This document shows positions 50,844-59,202 of a stretch of DNA of 64,000 nucleotides, one piece after another. The stretch is from an uncultured Bacteroidales bacterium (GTDB lineage Bacteria > Bacteroidota > Bacteroidia > Bacteroidales > UBA932), in the NCBI GenBank assembly GCA_900321655.1, contig ONWU01000001.1:1-64000 (forward strand). The letters are read 5' to 3'. Both the position numbers and the translations under genes were made by a program. The notes beneath the pieces are model-generated. The model worked only from the letters and a program-made list of their open reading frames with translations. It was not told the DNA's origin and searched no databases. How positions within the stretch are numbered: position 1 is the stretch's first letter; each line of letters opens with the position of its first letter.

Positions 50844-51763
50844 CGGGGGTACAGCTTGGTATAATACGCGTACGTATTGAGGACGTTCTCCACGTAGGAC
50901 CGGGTGTGATGGCCTTCGGGGAGCTGCTCCTTGACAACGTCCCAGCGGGATGTGTCCAGGCCCTGCTCCTGGGTTTTGTCAATCAACTGACCCACTTTTC
51001 CTTCTCCCATATTATAGGCTGCCAGGGCGAATTTGATGGCTTCGGTGGGGTCTGCCGCGTTGCCGGAGAACATATTCTGCAGCTTTTTGAGGTAGCGGGA
51101 GCCTACGGCAATATTGGCCGATGGATTGAGCAGCACTTCCTCCGGATAGCGTTTGCTGCGGATCTGCATCAGGCCCAGGGCTCCCTTGGAGGAGTTGGCG
51201 TCGTTGTGGAAGCGGGATTCGTTGTACACCACGGCGGCCAGAAGACGCCAGTCCCAGCCTATGCTGTCTGCGCTGTTGCGAAGGATGTTGTCGTATCGGC
51301 TGATGGAGGTGAGGCTCACCGTCTTTCCGGAGAAATACCGTTTCTGCATGCGGTTGAAACGGGCCGATGCCGTGAGTTCCGTAATCCACTGGTTGATGTG
51401 GCGGATGGCTTCCACCTCTTCATCCCGAACTGCCCAGACGCTGCCGTCGGCAAAGGCGCGGGAGGTGGCAAGACCCTCCAGCACGGAATCGGCAGGATCG
51501 TTGGCTACTACCAGATCCAGTTTCCCGGTCCTGAGGGAATCCAGGACGCTGAGGTCCCGGCAGAGGACTATGGACACGTCCAGGGTCTTGTCCTGGGCGT
51601 ATTTCTGAACAAGCGAGCGGTGGAATTCGGCATCCTGGGTGGGAATGGCGCAGCGGATGGTCCCTTCCGGCGGAGGTGCCAGAGAATTGCTGGCCCTTTC
51701 TACCGGAACCAGCAGAAGGAGCAGTGAAACCGCAGCGGCATATGCGAGAATTCTCCTGTCCAT
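50840..51763 (-). CDS. MltF-like lytic transglycosylase
   Basis: 307 residues. N-terminal anchor or signal (ILAYAAAVSLLLLLVPV), a short region resembling a trimmed solute-binding domain (RCAIPTQDAEFHRSLVQKYA, LDLVVANDPADSVLEGLATS), then an SLT domain: WRLLAAVVYNESRFHNDANS with catalytic Glu182, SSKGALGLMQIRSKRYPEEV, SANIAVGSRYLKKLQNMF, KFALAAYNMGEGKV. Cleaves peptidoglycan to anhydromuropeptides. The binding domain is much shorter than the roughly 230 residues usual in MltF. Three bases of the stop overlap the permease gene; 7 bases separate the start from the porin stop. Confidence 0.9.
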   Translation of the reverse strand: MDRRILAYAAAVSLLLLLVPVERASNSLAPPPEGTIRCAIPTQDAEFHRSLVQKYAQDKTLDVSIVLCRDLSVLDSLRTGKLDLVVANDPADSVLEGLATSRAFADGSVWAVRDEEVEAIRHINQWITELTASARFNRMQKRYFSGKTVSLTSISRYDNILRNSADSIGWDWRLLAAVVYNESRFHNDANSSKGALGLMQIRSKRYPEEVLLNPSANIAVGSRYLKKLQNMFSGNAADPTEAIKFALAAYNMGEGKVGQLIDKTQEQGLDTSRWDVVKEQLPEGHHTRSYVENVLNTYAYYTKLYPR

Positions 51764-51770
51764 AGGCTAT

Positions 51771-54419
51771 TTAGTTTCTTCCGCCGAACATTCCTCCGAG
51801 GCCGCCTGAAAGCCCGCCGCCTCCACTGCTTCCGGAGCGGGAACCGGCACCACCGCCGCCCATATTGGCGGCACTGGCACGCTCAGACAGGGTCTTCATC
51901 TTGCCCAGACGAGGATAGAACGGCCAGCTGATACCAAACTTGAACATCGCCGGCGCCTGGATATAGTGGTGGGCCGTGAAATAATCCTTGGTTTCCATCG
52001 GCCAGCCTTTTCCTATGTTCTCTATCTTGACGAAGATGCAGCACTTCTTCCACTGCATGTTCACAAAGACGTCTATGATGGGGGTGTTTCCGTACAGTTC
52101 CTCTTTCTGAAGATGGAAGACGCCGGCCACGGGATTGTACGAAGGGGCGTTCCAGCGGGTGTTGTAGCGCACATTGGCGCCCAGCTGGAGCTGCAGCGTC
52201 TTGGGGTCTACTATATTGAACTGCACATACCAGCGCAGGTTGAGGGCCAGAAGAGGCAGGGGCAGCACCTCCGGGTTGGAGGAGAACTGCAGCAGGGCCG
52301 AGTTGTCCAGATGCACGGGCCCGAAGGCGAAATCCTTGGTAAGGGTGGCCGATAGCACACTCATCGGGGTTGTGTTTTGCCGGGCTACGGCCAGGGTATC
52401 GTAGTAGACATTGTTGGCCAGCAGTGCATAGCCCACCTGGGCCTTCAGTTTCCAGTAAGGGATATCCAGCTGGGCGCGGATGCGGGTGGTGGAGGATTTG
52501 CCAAAGCTGTTCTCCCACTTGAAGTGGTTGGTGTAGAAATGCTGCTGGTAGAATTCCGGTTCCTGCAGGCGCGTCTCAAAGTGGGCGCTGAGGGAAATGG
52601 GGCTCTTAGGGGCCCGGTGGAAAGGGAAGAAATTAACCTTGGCGTTGGCCTTGACATAGAAGTCTCCCACTTCGGTTCCGGCAAAATTCAGAAGACCGGT
52701 AGCATCCCAACTGAGGTATCTTCCCAGCATGCCTTCCGCTCCGGCATACGCATAGAAACTGTTCCAGCGGTGGGTTCCGCTTTTGTACAGCACTTCATTG
52801 GGGGACTGGAGATAGAAGGTTTGGAAGCGGTTTCCCACGCCGCCCTCTATCTTGGAAACCAGGGCATCTTCCTTCCAGGGCTGGAAGCGCACGAAGATGC
52901 GGTTTTCCAGCCGCATGTTGCGGAGGGAATCCGCACTCTGGTTGGGGTTGATGTTGAACTGGTTGTTGAAAAACGCCTGCGTGGGGCTGTCTGTCTTGTC
53001 GAAATACCTCTTGTCGTAGGTGGTGAACTCCGAGGACGTGCCGATAAAGCCCGTGGTAATGTTGGTGTTAACCGTATCCGACTGAACCCAGGTGGTGTCC
53101 TTGCGATGGCGCAGTTTTTCTATGAAATCGAAGGGAATGCGGTAGCTCTGGTCCAGAAAGACCGTCCTTTTGCGGTACCGGCTGGAAGCGGCCGCCAGGT
53201 TGATGTCTATTTCCCTCACGTCCACCAGGGTATCCTTGATCCAGAAACTGTCCTGCATACCGCCGCTTTCCTGCCGGGTGCTCTTGTTGTAGATGAAGCC
53301 GGCGTGGGCCAGGTACTTTCTTCCCATGTAGTTGGCCCCCACGAAGTAGGTGTTGTTGGTGGTTTTCTCGTTCTTGAGAATGCCGGCGCCGCCGTATCTT
53401 TTCATTTCGGCCGCAACGTTGAGGGAGGGAAGGATGTTCTGAGTGGTGGTAACGCGGAAATTATCCGAGGAAAGGGTGCTGTTGGTGAACAGGTTGCCGT
53501 AATATTCCAGTTCTGTGTAAGGGGTTTTGGTATTGAACTGGGTAAGGTTGTCTGCGGTATAGGTCCAGCTTTCGATGGGCTGGTAGAAGGACGGGGCGTT
53601 TTCCGTTTCCCTTTCAAACCAGTTGTACTGCTGCACGGCCGATCCGGGCATTCCCAGCCAGGAGGCTCCCACGTCCTTTCTCATGAAAGGATAGTCGTAG
53701 AAGTGGTAGTTGGCGGTGGTGTCCCACTCAAACACTTCCATGCTGTTGTAAAGGCGGTTGTGCTTCCACGTAACCAGGCGCTTGTACAGCAGGGAATCCG
53801 GCAGGAAGGAGGTTTCCAGGATGCGGGGCGTGTTCTGGGTGATGCTGTCCTTGATGCGCTGGATACTGTCTTTGTGGTGGCGGACCGAATCCTGCCTGCG
53901 GCGGATGGCCGGAAGCTTGACGTTCTCGTAGGTCCACTTTTTCCTTTCGGCCTTGCTCATGGAGGCCCATTTCTTTTCCCAGGCGGCCTTGGCGGCGGCG
54001 GTGGAATCCAGCTTGAACAGGGAGTCTATCCGGGGCCAGATGGTGCTGTCTCCTTCGGCCTTCAGGGAATCTACCACCACCTTGTGGGTGTAGCTGTCCT
54101 TGGTGGCTACATACCACTGGTACAGGAACGGATTGGTGTACTGGAGGCTGTCCGGAACGCGCATCGTGTCCCGGGCAAAGACGCGGGGAAGGGTGTCTTC
54201 TTCGGCTCCGAAGAGGAAAAATTCTTCTTCCTCCAGGGAATCCGGCTTGTGGAGAAGGGTTGTGTCCGGACGGGGCTGGGTTTTCACCGTGTCTGTCCGG
54301 TGGGCGGGGAAGTATGCGGACACGCGGGAGACCCTGGAGGCTTCCACCCCCACGGTCTGGTATGCAATGCTTCCCGCAACGGCGAGCGGGAGCACTATGC
54401 TTGTCCATATCTTCGCCAT
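51771..54419 (-). CDS. Large outer-membrane porin-like beta-barrel protein
   Basis: 882 residues from ATG 54419. N-terminal signal MAKIWTSIVLPLAVAGSIAY followed by a 180-residue charged and Pro/Asp-rich region with many DSL and KDS repeats (DSVRHHKDSIQRIKDSIT). From about residue 200 on, alternating strands with aromatic girdles fit a beta-barrel (NHFKWENSFGKSSTTRIRAQ, YWKLKAQVGYALLANNVYYD, ALNLRWYVQFNIVDPKTLQL, YIQAPAMFKFGISWPFYPRL). The end is Gly/Ser-rich (GGGGAGSRSGSSGGGG) after the barrel, an odd feature, since most barrels end in an aromatic residue. Family: the Bacteroidota 'putative porin' type. Substrate unknown. Confidence 0.85.
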   Translation of the reverse strand: MAKIWTSIVLPLAVAGSIAYQTVGVEASRVSRVSAYFPAHRTDTVKTQPRPDTTLLHKPDSLEEEEFFLFGAEEDTLPRVFARDTMRVPDSLQYTNPFLYQWYVATKDSYTHKVVVDSLKAEGDSTIWPRIDSLFKLDSTAAAKAAWEKKWASMSKAERKKWTYENVKLPAIRRRQDSVRHHKDSIQRIKDSITQNTPRILETSFLPDSLLYKRLVTWKHNRLYNSMEVFEWDTTANYHFYDYPFMRKDVGASWLGMPGSAVQQYNWFERETENAPSFYQPIESWTYTADNLTQFNTKTPYTELEYYGNLFTNSTLSSDNFRVTTTQNILPSLNVAAEMKRYGGAGILKNEKTTNNTYFVGANYMGRKYLAHAGFIYNKSTRQESGGMQDSFWIKDTLVDVREIDINLAAASSRYRKRTVFLDQSYRIPFDFIEKLRHRKDTTWVQSDTVNTNITTGFIGTSSEFTTYDKRYFDKTDSPTQAFFNNQFNINPNQSADSLRNMRLENRIFVRFQPWKEDALVSKIEGGVGNRFQTFYLQSPNEVLYKSGTHRWNSFYAYAGAEGMLGRYLSWDATGLLNFAGTEVGDFYVKANAKVNFFPFHRAPKSPISLSAHFETRLQEPEFYQQHFYTNHFKWENSFGKSSTTRIRAQLDIPYWKLKAQVGYALLANNVYYDTLAVARQNTTPMSVLSATLTKDFAFGPVHLDNSALLQFSSNPEVLPLPLLALNLRWYVQFNIVDPKTLQLQLGANVRYNTRWNAPSYNPVAGVFHLQKEELYGNTPIIDVFVNMQWKKCCIFVKIENIGKGWPMETKDYFTAHHYIQAPAMFKFGISWPFYPRLGKMKTLSERASAANMGGGGAGSRSGSSGGGGLSGGLGGMFGGRN

Positions 54420-54425
54420 AACTTG

Positions 54426-54433
54426 CAAATATA
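54426..54433 (-). promoter_or_regulatory. -7 box (TATATTTG) for the porin-like gene, nearly leaderless
   Basis: CAAATATA on the plus strand, six bases from ATG 54419. It also tells against the in-frame start at 54428, which lies inside the box. Confidence 0.55.
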
Positions 54434-54437
54434 CAAA

Positions 54438-54476
54438 TTAAGCCGGAACTAGGCAAATACTGCCTTCCCGGCTTAA
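54438..54476 (-). terminator. Composite hairpin terminator of the PspC/PadR operon
   Basis: Outer stem TTAAGCCGG (54438-54446) with CCGGCTTAA (54468-54476), and an inner stem AGGCA/TGCCT (54451-54455, 54461-54465). On the minus strand it is followed by TTTGTATATTT, 25 bases past the PspC stop. It directly abuts the promoter of the porin gene. Confidence 0.7.
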
Positions 54477-54501
54477 TCCATGCTAACTAATTCTATGATA
54501 A

Positions 54502-55524
54502 CTAAACGCTTGTTATTTCTGAAGAAAGAATGCCTGCAAAGCCCAGTACGCCCAGGACCACCAGGATGATGAGCCAGAGGACGAAGATCACCAGACCGGG
54601 TTTCCAAGAGGGGGACTGGAAACCGAAGATGAGCTGGATGCCGCCGTAGAGGATGCCCACGAAGGGGAGGATGATGGCGAGGGCCATCAGCACCACTATC
54701 CACGTGGTGTCCAGCATATTGTAAAAGACCGGAGCATACTCTGCGATTTCTTCCATGGCGCGGGCGTAGGGCACACCGAACAGCTCCGTTCCTTTCAGGC
54801 TGAGAACCGAGACGGAGGCAAGGCCCGAGGTGCCGGTGATGAGGAGAATGATGCCGATAAGGATCAGGAAAAATTTGCCGAACTTTTGGAAAAAGTCCGA
54901 TTTGGCTACTTCCCTGGCAGCGTCTCCCATCTCGTGGATGCCGGCTTGCACATTGCGGCGGATGTCATCGGCCGTAGAGCCTTCTCCGCTCATGGCCCAG
55001 CGGTCCTGGGCGGTGCGGGCGGCGGGCATGGCCACCCAGAGGATGCAGTAGAGCACGGGAACGGCGATGCTCCAGGCTTCTTCCCGGAAGCCGATGAAAA
55101 AGGAAATGATGGTGAGGATGGTGAAGCCCATGCGAAGCCAGGCGACGTCAATGTTGAAATACGTGGCCAGGCCGCTGCAGACACCGCCCAGACGTTTGTC
55201 CGAGAGGTCCCGGAAGAGTTTCTTCTGCCTTTTTTCGTAAGCGGCTTCCGAGGGTTCAGGGTCTTCGGCCTCTATGCGTTCCGGCCTTCCGATCACCTGG
55301 ATGACGGCCTGGACGTGGCTTGCTGTTACCACGGCTCCGTTTCCGCACTTGTCCAGCAGGAGTTCGGCCACCCTTTCCTCAATCCCTTCCATGATTTCCT
55401 TGCCTCCCTGCTGGGGAAGATAATGGGCTTCCAGCTCCTTGAGATAGGCCTCCAGGGCTTCCGCTGCCGCTTTTTCCAGCGTGAATGCATATCCTCCGAT
55501 GCTCACTTGTTCTGTCTGTGTCAT
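54502..55524 (-). CDS. PspC domain membrane protein (larger paralogue)
   Basis: 340 residues. The first 90 residues match the N-terminal extension of the other PspC gene here (GYAFTLEKAAAEALEAYLKE, MEGIEERVAELLLDKCGNGA). PspC domain at about 102-165: KLFRDLSDKRLGGVCSGLAT, YFNIDVAWLRMGFTILTIIS. Further helices include KFGKFFLILIGIILLITGTS, TWIVVLMALAIILPFVGILY and GLVIFVLWLIILVVLGVLGF, about six in all. PspC-type proteins sit in the inner membrane and answer envelope stress; the partner here is the PadR regulator and the shorter PspC. Last gene of the operon. Confidence 0.9.
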   Translation of the reverse strand: MTQTEQVSIGGYAFTLEKAAAEALEAYLKELEAHYLPQQGGKEIMEGIEERVAELLLDKCGNGAVVTASHVQAVIQVIGRPERIEAEDPEPSEAAYEKRQKKLFRDLSDKRLGGVCSGLATYFNIDVAWLRMGFTILTIISFFIGFREEAWSIAVPVLYCILWVAMPAARTAQDRWAMSGEGSTADDIRRNVQAGIHEMGDAAREVAKSDFFQKFGKFFLILIGIILLITGTSGLASVSVLSLKGTELFGVPYARAMEEIAEYAPVFYNMLDTTWIVVLMALAIILPFVGILYGGIQLIFGFQSPSWKPGLVIFVLWLIILVVLGVLGFAGILSSEITSV

Positions 55525-55527
55525 ACC

Positions 55528-55860
55528 TTATGCTCTTTTAAGGGTTTCAATGCTTTGGACCATTTCCTGCCAGGCGGCATCCATCTCGGCAAGCTGGGCG
55601 CGGCCCTTTTCGGTAATTACATAGTACTTGCGGGGCGGGCCCTGCGGGGATTCTTCCCAGCGGTAGCTCAGCAGCCCCTGGTTCTTCTGCCGGATCAGGA
55701 GCGGATACAGGGTTCCCTCCACCACCAGCATTCCCACGGCCTTGAGCTCTTCCAGGATGCTGGATGCATAGGCTTCCTTGCGGCTGAGAATACACAGGAT
55801 GCAGTACTCCAGCACGCCTTTGCGCATTTGAGCGCGTACGTTGTCACTGCTGCTTTCCAT
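55528..55860 (-). CDS. PadR family transcriptional regulator
   Basis: 110 residues, the length of a bare PadR winged-helix protein with a short dimerisation helix. Core: MRKGVLEYCILCILSRKEAY, SSILEELKAVGMLVVEGTLY, PLLIRQKNQGLLSYRWEESP, GPPRKYYVITEKGRAQLAEM, matching the PadR signature (ASSILEELK ... EGTLYPLLxRLxxxGLL). Gaps of 3 bases on either side put it between the two PspC genes, so it probably represses its own operon through the inverted repeat at 56486-56508. The effector is unknown. Confidence 0.94.
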   Translation of the reverse strand: MESSSDNVRAQMRKGVLEYCILCILSRKEAYASSILEELKAVGMLVVEGTLYPLLIRQKNQGLLSYRWEESPQGPPRKYYVITEKGRAQLAEMDAAWQEMVQSIETLKRA

Positions 55861-55863
55861 ACT

Positions 55864-56433
55864 TTACTTTTTATAGGTGGTGAATTTGGACATGTTTTCT
55901 GCCGTGGGGGCCAGGCCCCTCAGTTCGCATTTTTTGGCGGCGGTATCGGCCACCGGAACGGCAATCCAGAGGATGATGTACACCCAGAAGCCGGCGCTGC
56001 CAAAGATGAGGGCGGCCAGCATGATGATGCGGACCAGCACTACGTCTATGTCAAAATAGTAGGACAGACCGGAGCATACGCCCGCGATTTTCTTCTCGTC
56101 CATGTCCCGGTACAGTTTGCGGGGATTGGAGGCCGGTTCCGAGGCGGAGGAGGAAGTGCCGAAACCGTCTTCCGCAGACCCGTCCGGCATTCCCAGGGTG
56201 GAGGCCACCCGGTTCACCAGGTCCAGGGAAACCACGCGGCCGCTTTCTCCCACTTCCCGGGAGAAGAGTTCTGCCAGGCGGCCCTCAATCTCGTCCATCA
56301 CTTCCGTTTTCTGGCCCTCCGGGACGGTGAGCCGGGCTCTGAAGTGCTCCAGATAGCGTCCCAGACGTGCGTAAGCATCTTCTTCGAGGGTGTAATTGCG
56401 CCCTCCCAGAGAAACATTGACTACTTTTTTCAT
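55864..56433 (-). CDS. PspC domain protein (shorter paralogue)
   Basis: 189 residues. N-terminal extension as in the larger paralogue (YTLEEDAYARLGRYLEHFRA, VMDEIEGRLAELFSREVGES), a Ser/Glu linker near 85-105, then the PspC domain at about 107-165: KLYRDMDEKKIAGVCSGLSY, YFDIDVVLVRIIMLAALIFG, WVYIILWIAVPVADTAAKKC. Two predicted helices. First gene of the PspC-PadR-PspC operon; the upstream region carries a -7 box and a palindromic operator. Confidence 0.92.
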   Translation of the reverse strand: MKKVVNVSLGGRNYTLEEDAYARLGRYLEHFRARLTVPEGQKTEVMDEIEGRLAELFSREVGESGRVVSLDLVNRVASTLGMPDGSAEDGFGTSSSASEPASNPRKLYRDMDEKKIAGVCSGLSYYFDIDVVLVRIIMLAALIFGSAGFWVYIILWIAVPVADTAAKKCELRGLAPTAENMSKFTTYKK

Positions 56434-56465
56434 AGGTTATCGTTCGTTAAAAATATTTTCTGATG

Positions 56466-56473
56466 CAAAGATA
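56466..56473 (-). promoter_or_regulatory. -7 box (TATCTTTG) of the PspC/PadR operon
   Basis: CAAAGATA on the plus strand, 32 bases upstream of ATG 56433. The operator lies 12 bases further upstream, over the -33 region. Confidence 0.6.
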
Positions 56474-56485
56474 TAAATTATTTTT

Positions 56486-56508
56486 GGTACTTTGCAACAC
56501 AAGGTACC
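56486..56508. promoter_or_regulatory. Putative PadR operator (inverted repeat)
   Basis: Arms GGTACTTTG (56486-56494) and CAAGGTACC (56500-56508), inverted with one mismatch around CAACA, extended by TTTTT on one side and AAAAA on the other (56481-56513). It covers the expected -33 element of the PspC operon. It could equally be a terminator for nothing in particular, since no gene ends here, so an operator is the better reading. Confidence 0.6.
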
Positions 56509-56544
56509 AAAAAATGTAAAAATATTTTGCAAAATTAAGAAGGC

Positions 56545-57633
56545 TTACAGGTTTTCCCGAAGGGAAAGGCAGATGCGCCGGATGTCTTCGCCGGTAAGAC
56601 TGGCCGACAGGGGAAGGGTGAGGACGCGTTCCGAAAGATTCTGCGCAATGGGTGTATTTCCTTTGAAAGAGCCTTCGTAGCACTCCAGACGGCTGGTCAG
56701 AGGGTAGAAGTACTTCCGGCAGTGGATGTCTTTCCTGCCCAGGGCTTCGTGCACCCGGTCCCGCTGGGCGCGGGAGGAGAAAAGGACCGGACAGTACGCG
56801 TAGTTGGGCCGCGTTCCGGGGCGGGGCTCCAGGAAACGGACGGAGGAGGAGAGCTGCTCCCGGTAGGCCAGGGCGGCTTCTTTGCGGCGTTCCCGGTTTT
56901 CTTCCCAGTGGCGGAGATTGCACAGGCCCATCGCGGCCTGGAACTCGTTCATCTTGGCATTTCCTCCCACCTGGGGGCAGGATTCGTAGTCCCGGATGCC
57001 GAAATTGGTGAGGTCTTCCAGCCGCTGGCGAAGGGCCTTGTCGGAATAACAGACGGCACCGCCCTCGATGGTGGAAAACACCTTGGTGGCGTGGAAGCTG
57101 AGAATGGAAGCGTCTCCGTAACGCACCAGGGGCACGTCTTTGTACTGTACATCAAATGCGTGGGCCGCGTCGTAGAGGAGTTTGAGGCCGTGCCGACGGG
57201 AGAGTTCCTCCAGCTTTTCCACCTGGCAGGGATGGCCGTAAACGTGGATGGGAAGGATGGCTACGGTACGTTCCGTAATCAGGGCTTCGGCCTTTTCCGG
57301 ATCCAGGGTTCCGTCCTCCTCCAGCACATCGCAGAAAACGGGAACCAGCCCTTTTCTCACCAGGGCGTGGGTGGTGGAAACGAAGGTAAAGGGAGAGGTT
57401 ATTACTTCTCCTCCCCGGGGCAGATCCATCGCTTCCAGCATTCCTTCCAGAGCCAGATGGCCGTTGACGAAAAGGGTAAGGGGCCCCTGCAGGAGGGCTT
57501 CCAGTTTTTGCTGGAGCTGCTGGTGCTTCACGCCCATGTTGGTGATGAGGGCGCTATCCCACAGTTCCCTTATTTCGGCGCAGTATTCCTCAAAGGGAGG
57601 CAGGGAGGTGCGGGTTACAAAAATCTTTTCCAT
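56545..57633 (-). CDS. DegT/DnrJ/EryC1-type sugar aminotransferase
   Basis: 362 residues from ATG 57633 (the frame to 57813 lies within the glycosyltransferase). PLP lysine at about 184 in SFHATKVFSTIEGGAVCYSD; other landmarks are LFVNGHLALEGMLEAMDLPR, EVITSPFTFVSTTHALVRKG, PIHVYGHPCQVEKLEELSRR and NAKMNEFQAAMGLCNLRHWE. Such enzymes transfer an amino group from glutamate to a nucleotide-linked keto-sugar for O-antigen or surface glycans. The product sugar is unknown. Last gene of the five-gene operon; it overlaps the GT2 stop by 19 bases. Confidence 0.92.
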   Translation of the reverse strand: MEKIFVTRTSLPPFEEYCAEIRELWDSALITNMGVKHQQLQQKLEALLQGPLTLFVNGHLALEGMLEAMDLPRGGEVITSPFTFVSTTHALVRKGLVPVFCDVLEEDGTLDPEKAEALITERTVAILPIHVYGHPCQVEKLEELSRRHGLKLLYDAAHAFDVQYKDVPLVRYGDASILSFHATKVFSTIEGGAVCYSDKALRQRLEDLTNFGIRDYESCPQVGGNAKMNEFQAAMGLCNLRHWEENRERRKEAALAYREQLSSSVRFLEPRPGTRPNYAYCPVLFSSRAQRDRVHEALGRKDIHCRKYFYPLTSRLECYEGSFKGNTPIAQNLSERVLTLPLSASLTGEDIRRICLSLRENL

Positions 57634-58535
57634 CGGTAAAGGGAAGCGAGGTTGACAAAATACTTGTGGAGGGTCTTTCCCAGGCGCTGCAAAAGGAGGG
57701 CCAGGTGGCGGGGCTTCAGAAGGGCTGCATAGTCTCTCCGGGCCAGAAGATCGCTGGTGTCGTTCCGGGTTGTCCGCCACAGGACGGCGCGGTGGAACCG
57801 GCCTTCTGTCCACTGGTCAAAGGCTTCCAGCTGCGCCTGTTCCGTTTTCCGGGCATCCATCCGGGCCTGTCCCCGGTGGACGGCGCTCCAGGAACCCGGT
57901 GTCTGGTAGCGGTATACGGACATGCAGCGGGGAAGGTACAGAGCGCCTCCCCGCATACAGGTTTGCAGAAGGAGGGCCGTGTCGTTGAAAAGGATTTCCC
58001 GCGGGGGAGTCATCCTCAGGTAGGCTTCCCTGCGGATAAGGAGGGAAGCGGTGGGAAGGCGCATCCCCCGGATAATCTTATCGGCCGAAAGGATGCCGCC
58101 CCAAAGGCGGGAGGGCATATAGCCGTGGAATTTCCCGTTTTGGGTAACCAGGGCGCCATGGGTGCAAAGGTCCACTTCGGGGTGTGCATCCAGGGCATCG
58201 GCCTGCAGCTGCAGTTTCAGAGGGTCTGTCCAGTAATCGTCTCCTTCGCAGAGGGCTACGTATTCTCCCCGGACAAGGGGAAAGCAGAAGGTGGGGCCGA
58301 TAGCGACGCCCCTGGAATACTGGTTCTCCTTCTGAAAGACGGGCTTGATTATCTCCGGATAGCGCCGGGCATATTCCCGGATGATATCGGCCGTTCCGTC
58401 CGTGGAGGCGTCGTCGTGCACGATCACTTCGAAGGGAAAGCGGGTTTCCTGGCTCACGAAGCCCTCCAGCGCGTCTTTGATATAGGACGCGTGGTTGTAC
58501 GCAAGGCAGAGGACCGTTATTTTGGGGCTATCCAT
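57615..58535 (-). CDS. Glycosyltransferase family 2 protein
   Basis: 306 residues. GT-A signature at the N-terminus: ITVLCLAYNHASYIKDALEG, FEVIVHDDASTDGTADIIRE, then the DxD-type LCEGDDYWTDPLKLQLQADA around residues 95-115. The C-terminal half is basic and lacks membrane helices. Likely adds a sugar to a lipid-linked or protein-linked acceptor. Overlaps both neighbours (WbqC upstream by 8 bases, DegT downstream), consistent with one tightly coupled pathway. Confidence 0.92.
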   Translation of the reverse strand: MDSPKITVLCLAYNHASYIKDALEGFVSQETRFPFEVIVHDDASTDGTADIIREYARRYPEIIKPVFQKENQYSRGVAIGPTFCFPLVRGEYVALCEGDDYWTDPLKLQLQADALDAHPEVDLCTHGALVTQNGKFHGYMPSRLWGGILSADKIIRGMRLPTASLLIRREAYLRMTPPREILFNDTALLLQTCMRGGALYLPRCMSVYRYQTPGSWSAVHRGQARMDARKTEQAQLEAFDQWTEGRFHRAVLWRTTRNDTSDLLARRDYAALLKPRHLALLLQRLGKTLHKYFVNLASLYRWKRFL

Positions 58536-59202
58536 CCAGCAGGGTATATTGGTCCAGAAGGGTGTGCAACTCCTCCCGGGAATGGTTCATGATGGCATCC
58601 AGGACCGAAAGGGTTCCGGCCGCCTGGGCGTGGCTTTGAAGGAAGTTCAGGCAGATTCCCTGTCGGCGGAACTCTTCGCAGCTGTAAAGCTCCCGGCCGC
58701 CGATGGCGTTGATATAGTGGTCGCTCTCCAGACGGTGGCAGAAATCGTAAATCCTCTCCTCCTTTTTCAGAAGGACATTTCCTTCCAGGGAAGAAGTGCG
58801 GCCGATGGGGGTTTCGATGCCAAGATAGGTGCAAACCTCCCGGATGGAGGCTTCCAGAAAAAGGGCCAGGTTCTTTTCCGGGCAGCTGAGGATGCGCTGG
58901 AAAAGCTCGTATCCCTGCTGGAAGAAGGGAGCCTTGTGGTACGCCGTTTCCACCGTCCTCAGTTTTTTGTCCACCTGCAAGGGGGCCAGCTCCAGCTGGG
59001 AGATGAGTTTGTTCCGGCTCATCTGTTGCAGCTCCACCAGCAGATAAATTTCCCTTTCTCCCATCCGGATGCGGTTTCTCGTGATCCAGCCGTGGCGGAT
59101 GAAGGCATAGTCATCGGCCACCAGGAAGCGGTCTGCCGCGTGGATGAGCTGCCAGTAGGGAAAGTAGGGCAGGAAGTAGGGCTGGTTGGCGGCAAGGGTC
59201 AT
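58528..59202 (-). CDS. WbqC family protein
   Basis: 224 residues. I take ATG 59202, whose ATGA overlaps the stop of the upstream gene; ATG 59214 is an alternative adding MRRP. Opening MTLAANQPYFLPYFPYWQLI followed by DRFLVADDYAFIRHGWITRN and MGEREIYLLVELQQMSRNKL is the WbqC pattern (PF08889, AYLPSxxxFxQ type with a conserved Tyr/Trp pocket), then YDFCHRLESDHYINAIGGRE and GICLNFLQSHA. WbqC genes occur in O-antigen and other sugar clusters next to DegT aminotransferases; the activity is not established, an acyl or formyl transfer to an amino-sugar being one suggestion. Confidence 0.85.
   Translation of the reverse strand: MTLAANQPYFLPYFPYWQLIHAADRFLVADDYAFIRHGWITRNRIRMGEREIYLLVELQQMSRNKLISQLELAPLQVDKKLRTVETAYHKAPFFQQGYELFQRILSCPEKNLALFLEASIREVCTYLGIETPIGRTSSLEGNVLLKKEERIYDFCHRLESDHYINAIGGRELYSCEEFRRQGICLNFLQSHAQAAGTLSVLDAIMNHSREELHTLLDQYTLLDG

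Noticed and set aside
52377..54452. 691-codon plus-strand frame opposite the porin-like gene
   Set aside because: Antisense shadow, Val/Gly/Leu-rich without signal peptide or family match.
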